Of a DNA stretch of 46,330 nucleotides, positions 31,109 to 40,430 are shown one piece after another; positions within the stretch are counted from its first letter, which is position 1; every line of letters starts with the position of its first letter. The stretch comes from Verrucomicrobia bacterium UBA3841. Lineage in GTDB: Bacteria > Verrucomicrobiota > Kiritimatiellia > RFP12 > UBA1067. The DNA lies in assembly GCA_002392765.1 (NCBI GenBank), contig DGHT01000039.1, positions 5,942-52,271 of the forward strand, read 5' to 3'. The notes beneath the pieces are model-generated. The model ran no database searches. It was not told the DNA's origin and saw only the letters and a list, made by a program, of their open reading frames with translations. Both the position numbers and the translations under genes were made by a program.

Positions 31109-33736
31109 ATGCGTAAACCAATCACAATTCTGGCGGCGCTCTTCGCCGCAATGGCAATCAATGCCGACACAATCACGTGGACGGGCAATGCCAATACTTC
31201 CGATTACGCTACCGCCGGAAACTGGAACGTAGGCGATTCTCCGGCCACGCATGCCCCGTATGAAACGGATGATGTTGTCATTGACTGGGCGAACGTTACG
31301 GTGAACGGCAACTACCGCATCCCCTTGTCGTTGACACTTTCCAACGGTGCTTCATGGTCGATCGGCGGTGAAATCCAGTTCGGCAACAACAACGTCGAAC
31401 ACCCGATTATTTACGGCGGCACGGTGAGCGGTACGCTCGTCGCTTCGCAATTCGCCGGGTCATCGCTGACGATTTCCGATGCGGCGATTATTGATACTGG
31501 ATCTGACAACAACGGCTTCTGGCAGAATACTGGCAGCTATCTCAACTTCGTTGATGGCAACAACCGCGCCGCTAGCTTCACCTACCAGACGAGCATCGCG
31601 GCAAATCCTTTCTATTTCTTCTCCAATCCCGCGGGCACGCCATACATCCGCTACAACGACCAGATAATCGACGAGGCGACCTTCAACAAGCATTTCACCT
31701 ATGTCGACAACGGCAATGGCACGACGACGCTCTCCATGAAGTCGGTAGACGGCTGGGAACTCGGCGCGTTGACGGTGGGTGAGGTTCAGGACGGACAGGT
31801 GTCTGTTTCGGTGACGGCTACGAAGTATTCCGGCAGTGACGCGACAGTCTATTTCGTTCAGGGTATGCGCGACTACGGCGAGACCTTCGCCAGCTGGCCG
31901 ACGGCAACAGAAGGTGTTCCTGTTTCCGCGAGCGGCGAAGTGAACGACACGATCACGCTTGAAGAGGGCTACAACTACATTCGCGCATTTCTTCTCTACA
32001 ACGGCGAATACTCGGCGACGGCAGCAGTCGCAAGGCGTATTATGGCTCCCTATGGCGATTACGGCGAGCTGACGGACGTATACGAATACATCGGCGAGGG
32101 CAACAACCTTAGAGACGCGGCGAACTGGGCGAAAGACAGGTCGGTACCTGCTGCGGAAGCGCCGACGGCTGGGACCGACATCCGCTGGTTCGGCAAGAAC
32201 GCCTACTATTCTGGCTCCCTCGCTATCACGGCAAAGGACTACTTCGACGGTGCGACGCTCGCGCTTTCCGGCGACTGCAATGTTTCGTCCGACGTGGTAT
32301 TCTCCAACACCGTCGTCTCTATCGCCACGATTGTCGTGTCCTCGCCTGTCGTGTTCTCCCTTTACGGCTCCGATATGACGACGACTCGCAACGACCAGTG
32401 GCTCGGCGTCTATCCTCCCGGCACATACACTGGTTCTGAGACAAAGACATTTGTGAACTTCCTGTCCGGCAAGGCTTCGTCCTTCACCTTTACCGACAAC
32501 GCCATCAATATCTCCGATGCCGATTCCGCAAAGTCGGTTCTTGTCACGCCCGGCTATCTGAAGCTTGACGGTGCGGCGATTGCGGATTCCGACTGGGATG
32601 CGTTCTTCTCCGTCGAGGTCTCCGGCAAGACGGTCAAGATAACCTACGATCCCGTCGTAGACGAAAACAAGATATCGTCCGTCGCTTTCTCCGATGTGAC
32701 TGCGACTTCCGCGACTCTTACTGCGTCGATATTCTCTATCGCAGACGGGGCAAGTGTCATCGTTGCGTGCGACACGGCAGAGATTACAGAAGCCAACATA
32801 ATTGCAAAAGGCGAGACGGCCGCCGCGAGCGAAGGCATTGCCACGAAGTCCGTCACTTCGCTCGTCTCCGGCAATGTCTACTACTTTGCTTTCGCGATCG
32901 TCCAGGACAACGAGGTGAAGGCGTTCAAGTCCGGCCAGTTCTTCGCGAGCGATTTCAACTACGTGTACATGAATGGCGCATGGCAGGGGAGTGAGCCCGC
33001 GACATTGAACACCACCGATTCCGTGCTGTTCCTTGACGCCTACAACAACGTGATCAACGACATTGCAGTCGAGAACACTGTTGTTTCGAACGCCGCGATC
33101 ACATCGACGGGAACGCTTGTCGGAAACGGGACGATGCAGGTCTATTCGTCGCAGATCGCCAACAACAAGCTCGGCGATGCCGGCGCGGTCTGCGGAACAT
33201 GGGGCGGTGCCACCTACATGAACTTCGTTTCGCTGAGCGGGAACGGCGTCGTCTATCCGGCTTGTTCGTACACATTCAACGCGAGCGAGGAGTGGAAGAA
33301 CAATGCGTACAACCTGCTCTTCGATGCCGAGCGCATCCACCTGAACGGTGCAAAGGTTGACCAGACGACATACAAGTCGAGTTTCACACTGGTCCAAAAC
33401 CGCGAAACCGGGAACGAGACTACGCCGTACAACCTCACGCTCACCTACTGGGAGCCGTTCCCCGCCTCCGCGCGGAACGCGGCCTGGACAGTCCGGCCCG
33501 GTGCGCGCGTGAAGCTCGCGGGGAACACGCGCATTGGCGCGCTTGACATTCCCGCCGGCGCGGATGTCAAGATCGACCTCAACGGGTTCAAACTCACCGT
33601 TTCCTCCCTGACCGTGAACGGCGCGAAGAAGAAAGGCTCGTTTACGGCTGCGGATTCCGAAACACTCGGATTCACGCTCCTGGGCGAAGGAAGCCTCGGC
33701 ACGGCGCAGGGCGGCACGGTGATCTGCTTCAGGTAA
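31109..33736 (+). CDS. Secreted beta-rich surface protein, unknown function
   Basis: The 875-residue product has a signal peptide (ITILAALFAAMAINA) and starts its mature part DTITWTGNANTSDYATAGNW, a pattern found at the head of many large beta-solenoid-like surface proteins of Verrucomicrobia-type bacteria. Beta-rich repeats follow, with ALSGDCNVSSDVVFSNTVVS and VVSNAAITSTGTLVGNG blocks. A fibronectin-like segment lies around 525-620. The end has GALDIPAGADVKIDLNG and LTVSSLTVNG, a conserved ending in such proteins. The GH81 gene starts four bases after its stop. A polysaccharide-binding partner of the glucanase is possible but unproven. Confidence 0.75.
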   Translation: MRKPITILAALFAAMAINADTITWTGNANTSDYATAGNWNVGDSPATHAPYETDDVVIDWANVTVNGNYRIPLSLTLSNGASWSIGGEIQFGNNNVEHPIIYGGTVSGTLVASQFAGSSLTISDAAIIDTGSDNNGFWQNTGSYLNFVDGNNRAASFTYQTSIAANPFYFFSNPAGTPYIRYNDQIIDEATFNKHFTYVDNGNGTTTLSMKSVDGWELGALTVGEVQDGQVSVSVTATKYSGSDATVYFVQGMRDYGETFASWPTATEGVPVSASGEVNDTITLEEGYNYIRAFLLYNGEYSATAAVARRIMAPYGDYGELTDVYEYIGEGNNLRDAANWAKDRSVPAAEAPTAGTDIRWFGKNAYYSGSLAITAKDYFDGATLALSGDCNVSSDVVFSNTVVSIATIVVSSPVVFSLYGSDMTTTRNDQWLGVYPPGTYTGSETKTFVNFLSGKASSFTFTDNAINISDADSAKSVLVTPGYLKLDGAAIADSDWDAFFSVEVSGKTVKITYDPVVDENKISSVAFSDVTATSATLTASIFSIADGASVIVACDTAEITEANIIAKGETAAASEGIATKSVTSLVSGNVYYFAFAIVQDNEVKAFKSGQFFASDFNYVYMNGAWQGSEPATLNTTDSVLFLDAYNNVINDIAVENTVVSNAAITSTGTLVGNGTMQVYSSQIANNKLGDAGAVCGTWGGATYMNFVSLSGNGVVYPACSYTFNASEEWKNNAYNLLFDAERIHLNGAKVDQTTYKSSFTLVQNRETGNETTPYNLTLTYWEPFPASARNAAWTVRPGARVKLAGNTRIGALDIPAGADVKIDLNGFKLTVSSLTVNGAKKKGSFTAADSETLGFTLLGEGSLGTAQGGTVICFR

Positions 33737-33740
33737 TCCG

Positions 33741-36700
33741 ATGAAACATTTTCTTCACGCGGCCGCGCCGGGACTGTTCGCGCTGGCCGCGTTCGCAGGC
33801 CTCCTGCTTGCGCCCGATGCCGCCGCGCAGGAGTTGATCGAATGCGGCGGCGGCAGCTATGCCTCGTACGCGCCGTGGCGGCTCGCCCGCTCGACGCGGC
33901 ACTGGGGCGACCAAAGCCGCATCATGCAGACGCGTCCCGTCTACATGACGGACCGCCGCAAGGGAGAACCCATTCCCACGAACGACTGGTGGACGGATGT
34001 GCTCGTGAGCCGCTGGACCGGAAACCTCTGGAGCTATCCCGCCAAGGTGCGCATAGGCGCGGACGGCGTGCGCATCGCCAATCCGTCGTACTGGATCGAC
34101 AACGGAACGGAGATGAAGGAGCGCGGCGCGCTTCTCGTCGGCGCTGTCGGCGATTTCAACCCCGAGGCTGTTCTCGTCGACGACTGGCACGACTGGGACG
34201 TCGAGATGGTGCTGAGGGAAGAGGGAACGGGGAACGGTGGGCGCGAAATCAAGGCGACGCTCGTGCATGGTTCGCCTTTCACGTGGATAGAGGCGAAGGG
34301 TGTTTCGCTCGTGCTTTCCGTCGAGAACGATTCGAACCTCGCGGTGAAGCGCCGCAATTCGCAAGGCGGAGAGATCGTCTCGATCGGAGACGAGGTCTAC
34401 TGCGTATGGAAGGGAAAGAGAAAGTCCGGCGAATGGATGGCGGTCGCCGTGCTGCCGGACGAGTCCGCCGCCGCGCGTCTCGCGCCGTACGCGACGGCCG
34501 TCATCCGTTCCACGCGCGTCGATTGGAAGTACGACGAGAATACCGCCGCCCTGACCACGACGTGGAGCGTGAAGACGGAGGATATACGGGGAACGGGGAG
34601 CGGGGAACGGGGAACGGCCCCCGTCGCGCTTCAGGGTTTCCAGCCGCACCATCTGAAGAACACGAAGCCGCATTTCAAGTGTGTAGACGGCCTCGTATGG
34701 CAGACCCCGCGCGGGAAGCAGCGCGTCGCCGCCGGCAACTCGCTTTCGATAACGTATGCATTCCCCGGAATGCTGCCCTACTGGGCGGCGCCGTCCACGC
34801 GGCAGTCTGCGGGAGGGGCGCAGTCCTCCGCAGCCGCAAAACCGGCGAGGGGCCGGTACGACGAGTCGCTGTTCAGGGAACTCGTTTCCGACTATGCCGC
34901 TCGCGGCACTTTCGGCGGCGACACCTACTGGGGCGGCAAGGGGCTTCTGCAGATGGCGTTCGCGATGATGGCGGCGCGCGAACTGGGCGACGAAGAGACA
35001 TTCCTGAAGGCGCACGGCAAACTGCGGCGGAAATTCGAGGACTGGCTCGAATGGGATCCCGGAGAAGAGCGGTTCTTCTTTTCCTACGTGCCGCGCTGGG
35101 GCGGTATGGTCGGCGAGGGAACCAGCTACGACTCCGACGCTTTCAACGACCACCACTTCCACTATGGCTATTTCACATATTCAGGCGCGCTTCTCTGCAT
35201 GGCGGACGATGATTTCAGGAAGAAGTACGGACCCATGCTGCGCCTGATCGCGCAGGACTACGCCAACTGGAAGCGTCCGCGCGGCACGGTGCGGCATTCG
35301 GCCGCAGAGCCCGCGTTCCCGTTTTTCCGCACGTTCGATCCGTGGGCCGGACACTCCTTCGCGGGCGGCTTGGGGGACTGGAACGGCAACGGACAGGAAT
35401 CGACTTCAGAGGCGATGCAGGGGTGGGGCGGACTCTATCTGCTCGGTCTCGCGCTCGGGGACCGCGAGATGCGCGACGCCGGCATTTTCGGATATGTGAG
35501 CGAGGCGCGCGCAGTCGCGGAATACTGGTTCGACCGCGACCGCGAAAATATCGACTACACGAAGTTCGACCATCCGTACAACTCGAACCTCACGTGCCAC
35601 GGTGTTGGCTGGTGGACGTATTTCAGCGGCGATCCCGTGTGGATGCACGCGATCCAGTGGCTCCCTAACACGCCCGCGCTCGACTACCTCAGCGAAGACT
35701 TGAAGTTCGCCAAATGGGACTGGGATCAAATGTGGGAGAAAAAGGAGATCGGCGGGTGGTTTGAAAAGGGCAGGACGCGCGACGGACACGAGACGCCGCC
35801 TGTCGGCAACGAGTCGCTCGGCAACGTGCTTCTTTCCTATCTCCAGCGGCACGATCCGGCGCAGGCCGCCGAAGTGTTCGACAAGCTCCGCGAAAAGAAG
35901 ATGAACGCGGCGATGAACGCCGACACTGGACACATGACGTACTGGGCGACGCACAGCCATCTGGCGTGGGGCGGGCCGGATTTCAGCGTTCGCGCGGACT
36001 ATCCCTGCGCACGCGCGTTCGTCAAGGACGGCAAGCGCACGCTGATGGCGTACAACTGCGGCGACGAGCCGCGCAGGGTGAGGTTCTTCGGGGCGGACGG
36101 GAATACGGTCGGAGAAATCGACGCAAAACCCCGCTGCCTGACGGTCCAGTCCCGCAAGCCGGCGGGTCTGCCGAAGACCGGCTTCGCGGACGCGGCGTCC
36201 ATCATCCCCAAGGGCGTCGCAATGCGCGACCTCGCTTCCGGCGCGTCCGCGAAGGCGACGTCTTGCGAGTCCGGCGGTCTTTCCGCCGGGAACGCGACGG
36301 ATGGAGACGACAAGACGCGCTGGTCTTCCGCCCATGACGACGCCGCGGCGACGCTCACGGTCGACCTTGGCGCGCCGGTAGAGCTTTACGGTTCGGAAAT
36401 CCTCTGGGAGGCGTCGTACGCCGCCAGGTATTTCATCGAATATTCGGAAGACGGGGTCAAGTGGTCCGCGATAGGCGGCGAGCGCAGCGGATTCGCCGGA
36501 CTTCAGAAACTCGACTTCGGCGGGGAGAAGGGGCGGTATGTCAGGATGCGCGCGACGGAGAAGGCGACGCAGTACGGCGTGTCGGTGTTTTCGTGGCGCA
36601 TATTCGGAAAGCCGTCCGGCTCGAAGGGGGCGCTCGGCGCGGCGATAGACGCGGAAAGGCCCGTGCTCAAGGAGAATGTGCCGTGCAGGCTTTCGGCGCG

Positions 36701-37532
36701 CGCCTGGACTGGCGCCGACAGGTTCGCTCCGTGCAAGGTCGAATGGTCCAGCGCCGACGGAGAGTTCGACGGCGACATGTTCACTCCGCGCACGAACGGA
36801 TTTGCGACGGTCGAAGCGAAGATGGACGGGCTTTCCGTGTCCCGCCGCTTCCCGGTCGAGGAGGCGCTTGCGGTCTCCGCGCTCGCGTTCACGCCGTCCA
36901 ACATTGTCGCAGTGGCAGGCGAGGAGGTAAGGGCGGTTCCGTCCGCGTCCGACCAGTTCGGCGGCGCGATGTCGCTGAAGGGCGTGAAGCTGGAGCTCCT
37001 TGCAGAGGACGGACGCAGGGCTGGCGCGAAGCTGTTTTCCGCTCGCAAGGGCGGATATTTCACGTTCAACGCGCCAGGAACGTACACGCTCCGCGCGAAG
37101 CTCGGCTCTCTTGTGGCCGAATGCCGCATCGAGGCGGTGCCGCTGAAGGAAGCCAACCTCGCGAGGCTTGCGACGGTCACGGCGTCCGGCGAGGAGAACG
37201 GCGGCCTTGCCGCGCGCTTTGCCGCGGACGGTGATGCGAAGACGCGCTGGGGCAGCAGACACAGGGACGGCGAGTGGATTTCGTTCGACTTCGGCCGCGA
37301 GCGGATGGTTTCGTCCGCAGCGATATCATGGGAGAACGCGAGGGCGGAGGCGTACAAGATCGAAACTACGGCCGACGGCGTCAGATGGCAGGAGGTGTGT
37401 TCGGTTCCGCGAAACGAAAAGAGCGAGACTCTGGATTCGTGGCGTCCGGTCAAGGCGCGCAAGCTGCGCATAACCGGCCTCAAGCGCAACACATCCTACG
37501 GCATTTCGATCTTCGAGGTTGAAATCAAATGA
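33741..37532 (+). CDS. Secreted GH81 endo-beta-1,3-glucanase with discoidin-type domains
   Basis: The 1263-residue product has a signal peptide ending near DAAAQ. GH81 features are PIPTNDWWTDVL, SDAFNDHHFHYGYFTYSGAL (Asp470 candidate), and DPWAGHSFAGG, with Glu553 and Glu557 in GQESTSEA matching the paired family glutamates four residues apart. The family cuts beta-1,3-glucans such as laminarin, callose and fungal wall glucan. Two discoidin/CBM32-like domains follow: one after about residue 833 (NATDGDDKTRWSSAHDD), the other at the C-terminus (ARFAADGDAKTRWGSRH). An Ig-like segment lies between them. G-rich heptamer repeats are inserted in frame near residues 161 and 282. The gene start lies four bases after the upstream stop. 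Confidence 0.88.
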   Translation: MKHFLHAAAPGLFALAAFAGLLLAPDAAAQELIECGGGSYASYAPWRLARSTRHWGDQSRIMQTRPVYMTDRRKGEPIPTNDWWTDVLVSRWTGNLWSYPAKVRIGADGVRIANPSYWIDNGTEMKERGALLVGAVGDFNPEAVLVDDWHDWDVEMVLREEGTGNGGREIKATLVHGSPFTWIEAKGVSLVLSVENDSNLAVKRRNSQGGEIVSIGDEVYCVWKGKRKSGEWMAVAVLPDESAAARLAPYATAVIRSTRVDWKYDENTAALTTTWSVKTEDIRGTGSGERGTAPVALQGFQPHHLKNTKPHFKCVDGLVWQTPRGKQRVAAGNSLSITYAFPGMLPYWAAPSTRQSAGGAQSSAAAKPARGRYDESLFRELVSDYAARGTFGGDTYWGGKGLLQMAFAMMAARELGDEETFLKAHGKLRRKFEDWLEWDPGEERFFFSYVPRWGGMVGEGTSYDSDAFNDHHFHYGYFTYSGALLCMADDDFRKKYGPMLRLIAQDYANWKRPRGTVRHSAAEPAFPFFRTFDPWAGHSFAGGLGDWNGNGQESTSEAMQGWGGLYLLGLALGDREMRDAGIFGYVSEARAVAEYWFDRDRENIDYTKFDHPYNSNLTCHGVGWWTYFSGDPVWMHAIQWLPNTPALDYLSEDLKFAKWDWDQMWEKKEIGGWFEKGRTRDGHETPPVGNESLGNVLLSYLQRHDPAQAAEVFDKLREKKMNAAMNADTGHMTYWATHSHLAWGGPDFSVRADYPCARAFVKDGKRTLMAYNCGDEPRRVRFFGADGNTVGEIDAKPRCLTVQSRKPAGLPKTGFADAASIIPKGVAMRDLASGASAKATSCESGGLSAGNATDGDDKTRWSSAHDDAAATLTVDLGAPVELYGSEILWEASYAARYFIEYSEDGVKWSAIGGERSGFAGLQKLDFGGEKGRYVRMRATEKATQYGVSVFSWRIFGKPSGSKGALGAAIDAERPVLKENVPCRLSARAWTGADRFAPCKVEWSSADGEFDGDMFTPRTNGFATVEAKMDGLSVSRRFPVEEALAVSALAFTPSNIVAVAGEEVRAVPSASDQFGGAMSLKGVKLELLAEDGRRAGAKLFSARKGGYFTFNAPGTYTLRAKLGSLVAECRIEAVPLKEANLARLATVTASGEENGGLAARFAADGDAKTRWGSRHRDGEWISFDFGRERMVSSAAISWENARAEAYKIETTADGVRWQEVCSVPRNEKSETLDSWRPVKARKLRITGLKRNTSYGISIFEVEIK
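34223..34236 (+). repeat. GGGAACG heptamer pair inside the GH81 gene
   Basis: Two GGGAACG units encode part of EEGTGNGG in an exposed-looking loop of the glucanase. Confidence 0.7.
34586..34617 (+). repeat. ACGGGGA heptamer tandem repeat inside the GH81 gene
   Basis: Units ACGGGGA, ACGGGGA, GCGGGGA, ACGGGGA and a partial fifth encode RGTGSGERGT. Seven is not a multiple of three, so a change of one unit would shift the frame. Confidence 0.8.
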
Positions 37533-37583
37533 CATTTTTGATATTTTTTTAATAACAAAAGGTCTGCAATGGAAAGGACGGAT

Positions 37584-40151
37584 ATGAGAATGGCGATAGC
37601 GGCTATGGTGTCGGTGGCGGCGGCAGTGGCTGGCGCGGCTTCGGGAGACGCGGCGCTTGACAGGGCGAGGGCCAGGCTTGCGACACTTACGCTCGACGAA
37701 AAGGCGGCGCTTACGGCCGGCAGCGGCACGATGTCGATGGCGGTGCCCGGAACCGGCCGGGAATGGCAGATGAGCGACAGTTCGCACACGGTGCGCGCGA
37801 ACATGGAGCGCTGGACGTGGGACTGCATATCGACGAACGACGAGTCGACGGTTCTGCCGACTCTTTCCGCGCTCGCCGCGACGTGGGACAGGAATCTTGC
37901 CGAAAGGTACGGACATGTGATCGGCGAGGAGGCCCGCGCGCGCGGGAAGGACCAGATGCTCGGACCCGGCGTCAACATCATGCGCACCCCGCTCTGCGGA
38001 CGCAACTGGGAGTACATGAGCGAAGATCCGTGTCTCGTGTCGAAACTGGTCGTGCCCGAGATCAAGGCGATCCAGAGCCACGGCGTCGCGGCGTGCGTAA
38101 AGCATTTCGCGCTGAACAGCCAGGAGCTCAACCGCAACGCGAACGACGCCGTCTGCGGCGAGCGCGCGCTGAACGAAATATACCTGCCCGCGTTCGAGGC
38201 GGCGGTGAAAGAGGCGGACGTCCTGACCGTCATGACATCCTACAACAAGTACAACGGCGACTGGCTGAGCGAGAACGCGTATCTCCAGCGCGGCATCCTG
38301 CGCGACCGCTGGCATTTCAAGGGGCTTGTCGTCACCGACTGGGGCGGCGCGCACTCGACGGCGAAATCCGCGCTAAACGGCGGCGGCGTGGAAATGAACC
38401 GCGGCAAAGACATAAGGTATTTTGCCAATCCCTCGGAGGGGACGTTCCCGCTTGCGGACGCCGTGCGCAACGGGGAGATCCCGGAGAGCGTGCTGGACGA
38501 AATGGCTCTCCACACGCTGTGGACGATGGAGAAGGCCGGGTTCTTCTCGCCGGAGACGCGCGAGGCGGGTTCGCGCAACACTCCCGAACATTTCGCCACC
38601 GCGCGCGAAATCGCCGAAGACGCGATGGTGCTGCTGAAAAACGACGCTTCGCTGCTGCCGCTCGATCCGGCGAAGATGCGCAAAATCGTCGTCGTCGGCA
38701 AGCTGGCCGACACCGATATGACGCGAAAGGGCTGGAGCGCCACCGGAAAGCCGCTCTACGAGATAACGCCGCTCGCGGGGCTTGAGGAGTATTTCGCGAA
38801 ACGCGGGCAGGACGTGTCGATCGTGACGCTGCCGCTCGTCGCGGCGGACGATTCCGGACGCGTGCACGACGTAATCGAAAGTTCGATCGGAACGTTCGAC
38901 ACGTCCGCACTCGACGCGGGCATGAGCGTCAGGGCGTGGAACGTCGCGTATTACGCGGGAAGGTCCTCCGAGGCCGGACTGGTGACGAACGCCTTCGCGA
39001 GAACGGTAGGCTTCGATATCGGCACGGACGCTCCGTGCGAAGGCGTCGAAAGCAACGATTTCCGCATCGCGTACTCGACGCGCCTGATCGCGCCCGAGAC
39101 CGGCGACTACACGTTCGCCGCGTCCATGGACGATCGCGGCGGAGTGAAGTTCACGCTCGACGGCAAGACTCTTGCGTACGCGCAGGAATGCGGCAGCATC
39201 GCCGCACAGGCCTCGCTCGAAGCGGGCATGGAGTATGATTTCTCGGTGGAGTACATTGGAGATACGGGCGAACACTTCATGAAATTCGGCTGGAGGCTGC
39301 CGAGCGAATCCGGCTCGATAGAAGACGTCAGGGAGGCCGCCGCCGGCGCGGACGCCGTTCTCGTGTTCACCGGGACGGAAGTCGGACACGGCCGCGCGCT
39401 CGAATGCGAAGGCGCGGACAGACCGGATCTGAAACTCCCGGAAGGGCACGATGCGGCGATTGCAACCATCCTTTCTTGGAATCTGCCCAATCTCGTGATC
39501 GTCACGCATTCCGGCGCGCCGCTCGAACTGCCGTGGGTCGCGGACGCCGCGACGATCCTCCACGAGCCGTACCTCGGACAGGAGGCGGGAAGGGCGTTTG
39601 CGCGGGTGCTTTTCGGCGACGTATGTCCGTCGGGAAAACTGCCTTGCACGTGGCCGGTCGGCCTCGAGGATACGCCGACCGCGGCGGCCGGAGCGTACGA
39701 GGCGGAACGCTCCGTCTACTTCGAGGACATATTCGTCGGCTACCGCTGGTACGAGGCGAAGCGCCTGCCCGTCCTCTTCCCGTTCGGGTACGGTCTGAGC
39801 TATACTGCGTTCGACTACGGAGAGGCCGTTGCGACCGGGAAGGACGGGGAATGGACGGTGCGCGTGCCTGTCACCAATACCGGAAAGGTCGCGGGCAAGG
39901 AGATCGTCCAGCTTTACGTCTCCAGTCTCGCGCCGGCCGTGCCGCGTCCGCTCAAGGAGCTCAAGGACTTTGCGAAAGTGTCGCTCGCCCCCGGCGAGAC
40001 GAAGACGGTCGAGCTGCACCTCAAACGCAGGGATTTCGCGTACTGGGACGATTTCGGTCACGACTGGCGCGCCGATCCGGGCGCGTACCGCCTTTCCGTC
40101 GGTGCGTCGTCCGCGGACATCCGCCGGAAAATCGACGTGGAACTGCGCTAG
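37584..40151 (+). CDS. Secreted GH3 beta-glucosidase with PA14 domain
   Basis: The 855-residue product starts at the ATG at 37584, which has AAAGGA upstream; 37569 is an in-frame alternative. A signal peptide is present (MAIAAMVSVAAAVAGAAS). The GH3 barrel shows KHFALNSQE at 173 and GLVVTDWGG with nucleophile Asp252. The PA14 domain lies about 425-570 (ETGDYTFAASMDDRGGVKFT). The GH3 C-terminal domain follows (TGTEVGHGRALECEGADR, GQEAGRAFARVLFGD), then a Fn3-like end (PVTNTGKVAGKEIVQLYVS). PA14-bearing GH3 enzymes are typically beta-glucosidases acting on oligosaccharides. It probably finishes the products of the GH81 enzyme upstream. Confidence 0.9.
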   Translation: MRMAIAAMVSVAAAVAGAASGDAALDRARARLATLTLDEKAALTAGSGTMSMAVPGTGREWQMSDSSHTVRANMERWTWDCISTNDESTVLPTLSALAATWDRNLAERYGHVIGEEARARGKDQMLGPGVNIMRTPLCGRNWEYMSEDPCLVSKLVVPEIKAIQSHGVAACVKHFALNSQELNRNANDAVCGERALNEIYLPAFEAAVKEADVLTVMTSYNKYNGDWLSENAYLQRGILRDRWHFKGLVVTDWGGAHSTAKSALNGGGVEMNRGKDIRYFANPSEGTFPLADAVRNGEIPESVLDEMALHTLWTMEKAGFFSPETREAGSRNTPEHFATAREIAEDAMVLLKNDASLLPLDPAKMRKIVVVGKLADTDMTRKGWSATGKPLYEITPLAGLEEYFAKRGQDVSIVTLPLVAADDSGRVHDVIESSIGTFDTSALDAGMSVRAWNVAYYAGRSSEAGLVTNAFARTVGFDIGTDAPCEGVESNDFRIAYSTRLIAPETGDYTFAASMDDRGGVKFTLDGKTLAYAQECGSIAAQASLEAGMEYDFSVEYIGDTGEHFMKFGWRLPSESGSIEDVREAAAGADAVLVFTGTEVGHGRALECEGADRPDLKLPEGHDAAIATILSWNLPNLVIVTHSGAPLELPWVADAATILHEPYLGQEAGRAFARVLFGDVCPSGKLPCTWPVGLEDTPTAAAGAYEAERSVYFEDIFVGYRWYEAKRLPVLFPFGYGLSYTAFDYGEAVATGKDGEWTVRVPVTNTGKVAGKEIVQLYVSSLAPAVPRPLKELKDFAKVSLAPGETKTVELHLKRRDFAYWDDFGHDWRADPGAYRLSVGASSADIRRKIDVELR

Positions 40152-40218
40152 GGCGCGGACTCCGGCGGCGCCGCATGCCGGTCAAATGCGTAAACCCTGG
40201 ATTTCTCGGTGCACTCGC

Positions 40219-40248
40219 TTGCGTTGTGCGTGGTTGGTATGATATAAT
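40219..40248 (+). promoter_or_regulatory. Promoter in front of the ribokinase stub
   Basis: TTGCGT at 40219-40224, 18 bases, TATAAT at 40243-40248 with TG before it. The next ATG lies eight bases after the -10 box, at 40257. Confidence 0.75.
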
Positions 40249-40256
40249 ACATCATA

Positions 40257-40430
40257 ATGAGAAGAAGAGGGATAGCGGTAATCGGTTCGACCAACACCGA
40301 CATGGTCATGGCAGGGAACAAGATTCCCGTGCCTGGCGAGACGGTGTCGGGTGGGCGTTTCATGATGAATCCCGGCGGTAAGGGCGCGCAGTCGCCGCTT
40401 CCGCGCAGACAAGCAGGAGAGGGTGCAGCC
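40257..40430 (+). pseudogene. rbsK: 5' stub of a ribokinase gene
   Basis: The frame from ATG 40257 encodes GIAVIGSTNTDMVMAGNKIP, PGETVSGGRF, then MMNPGGKGA, which is the start of ribokinase (VIGSsNtDmv, P.pGETv, NpGGKGAnqa). After GGKGA the ribokinase reading is lost. One other frame reads VAAS, as in the family's AVAA. The open frame then runs 58 codons into the FAD oxidoreductase without a stop. No catalytic region of ribokinase remains in the window. Confidence 0.82.
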
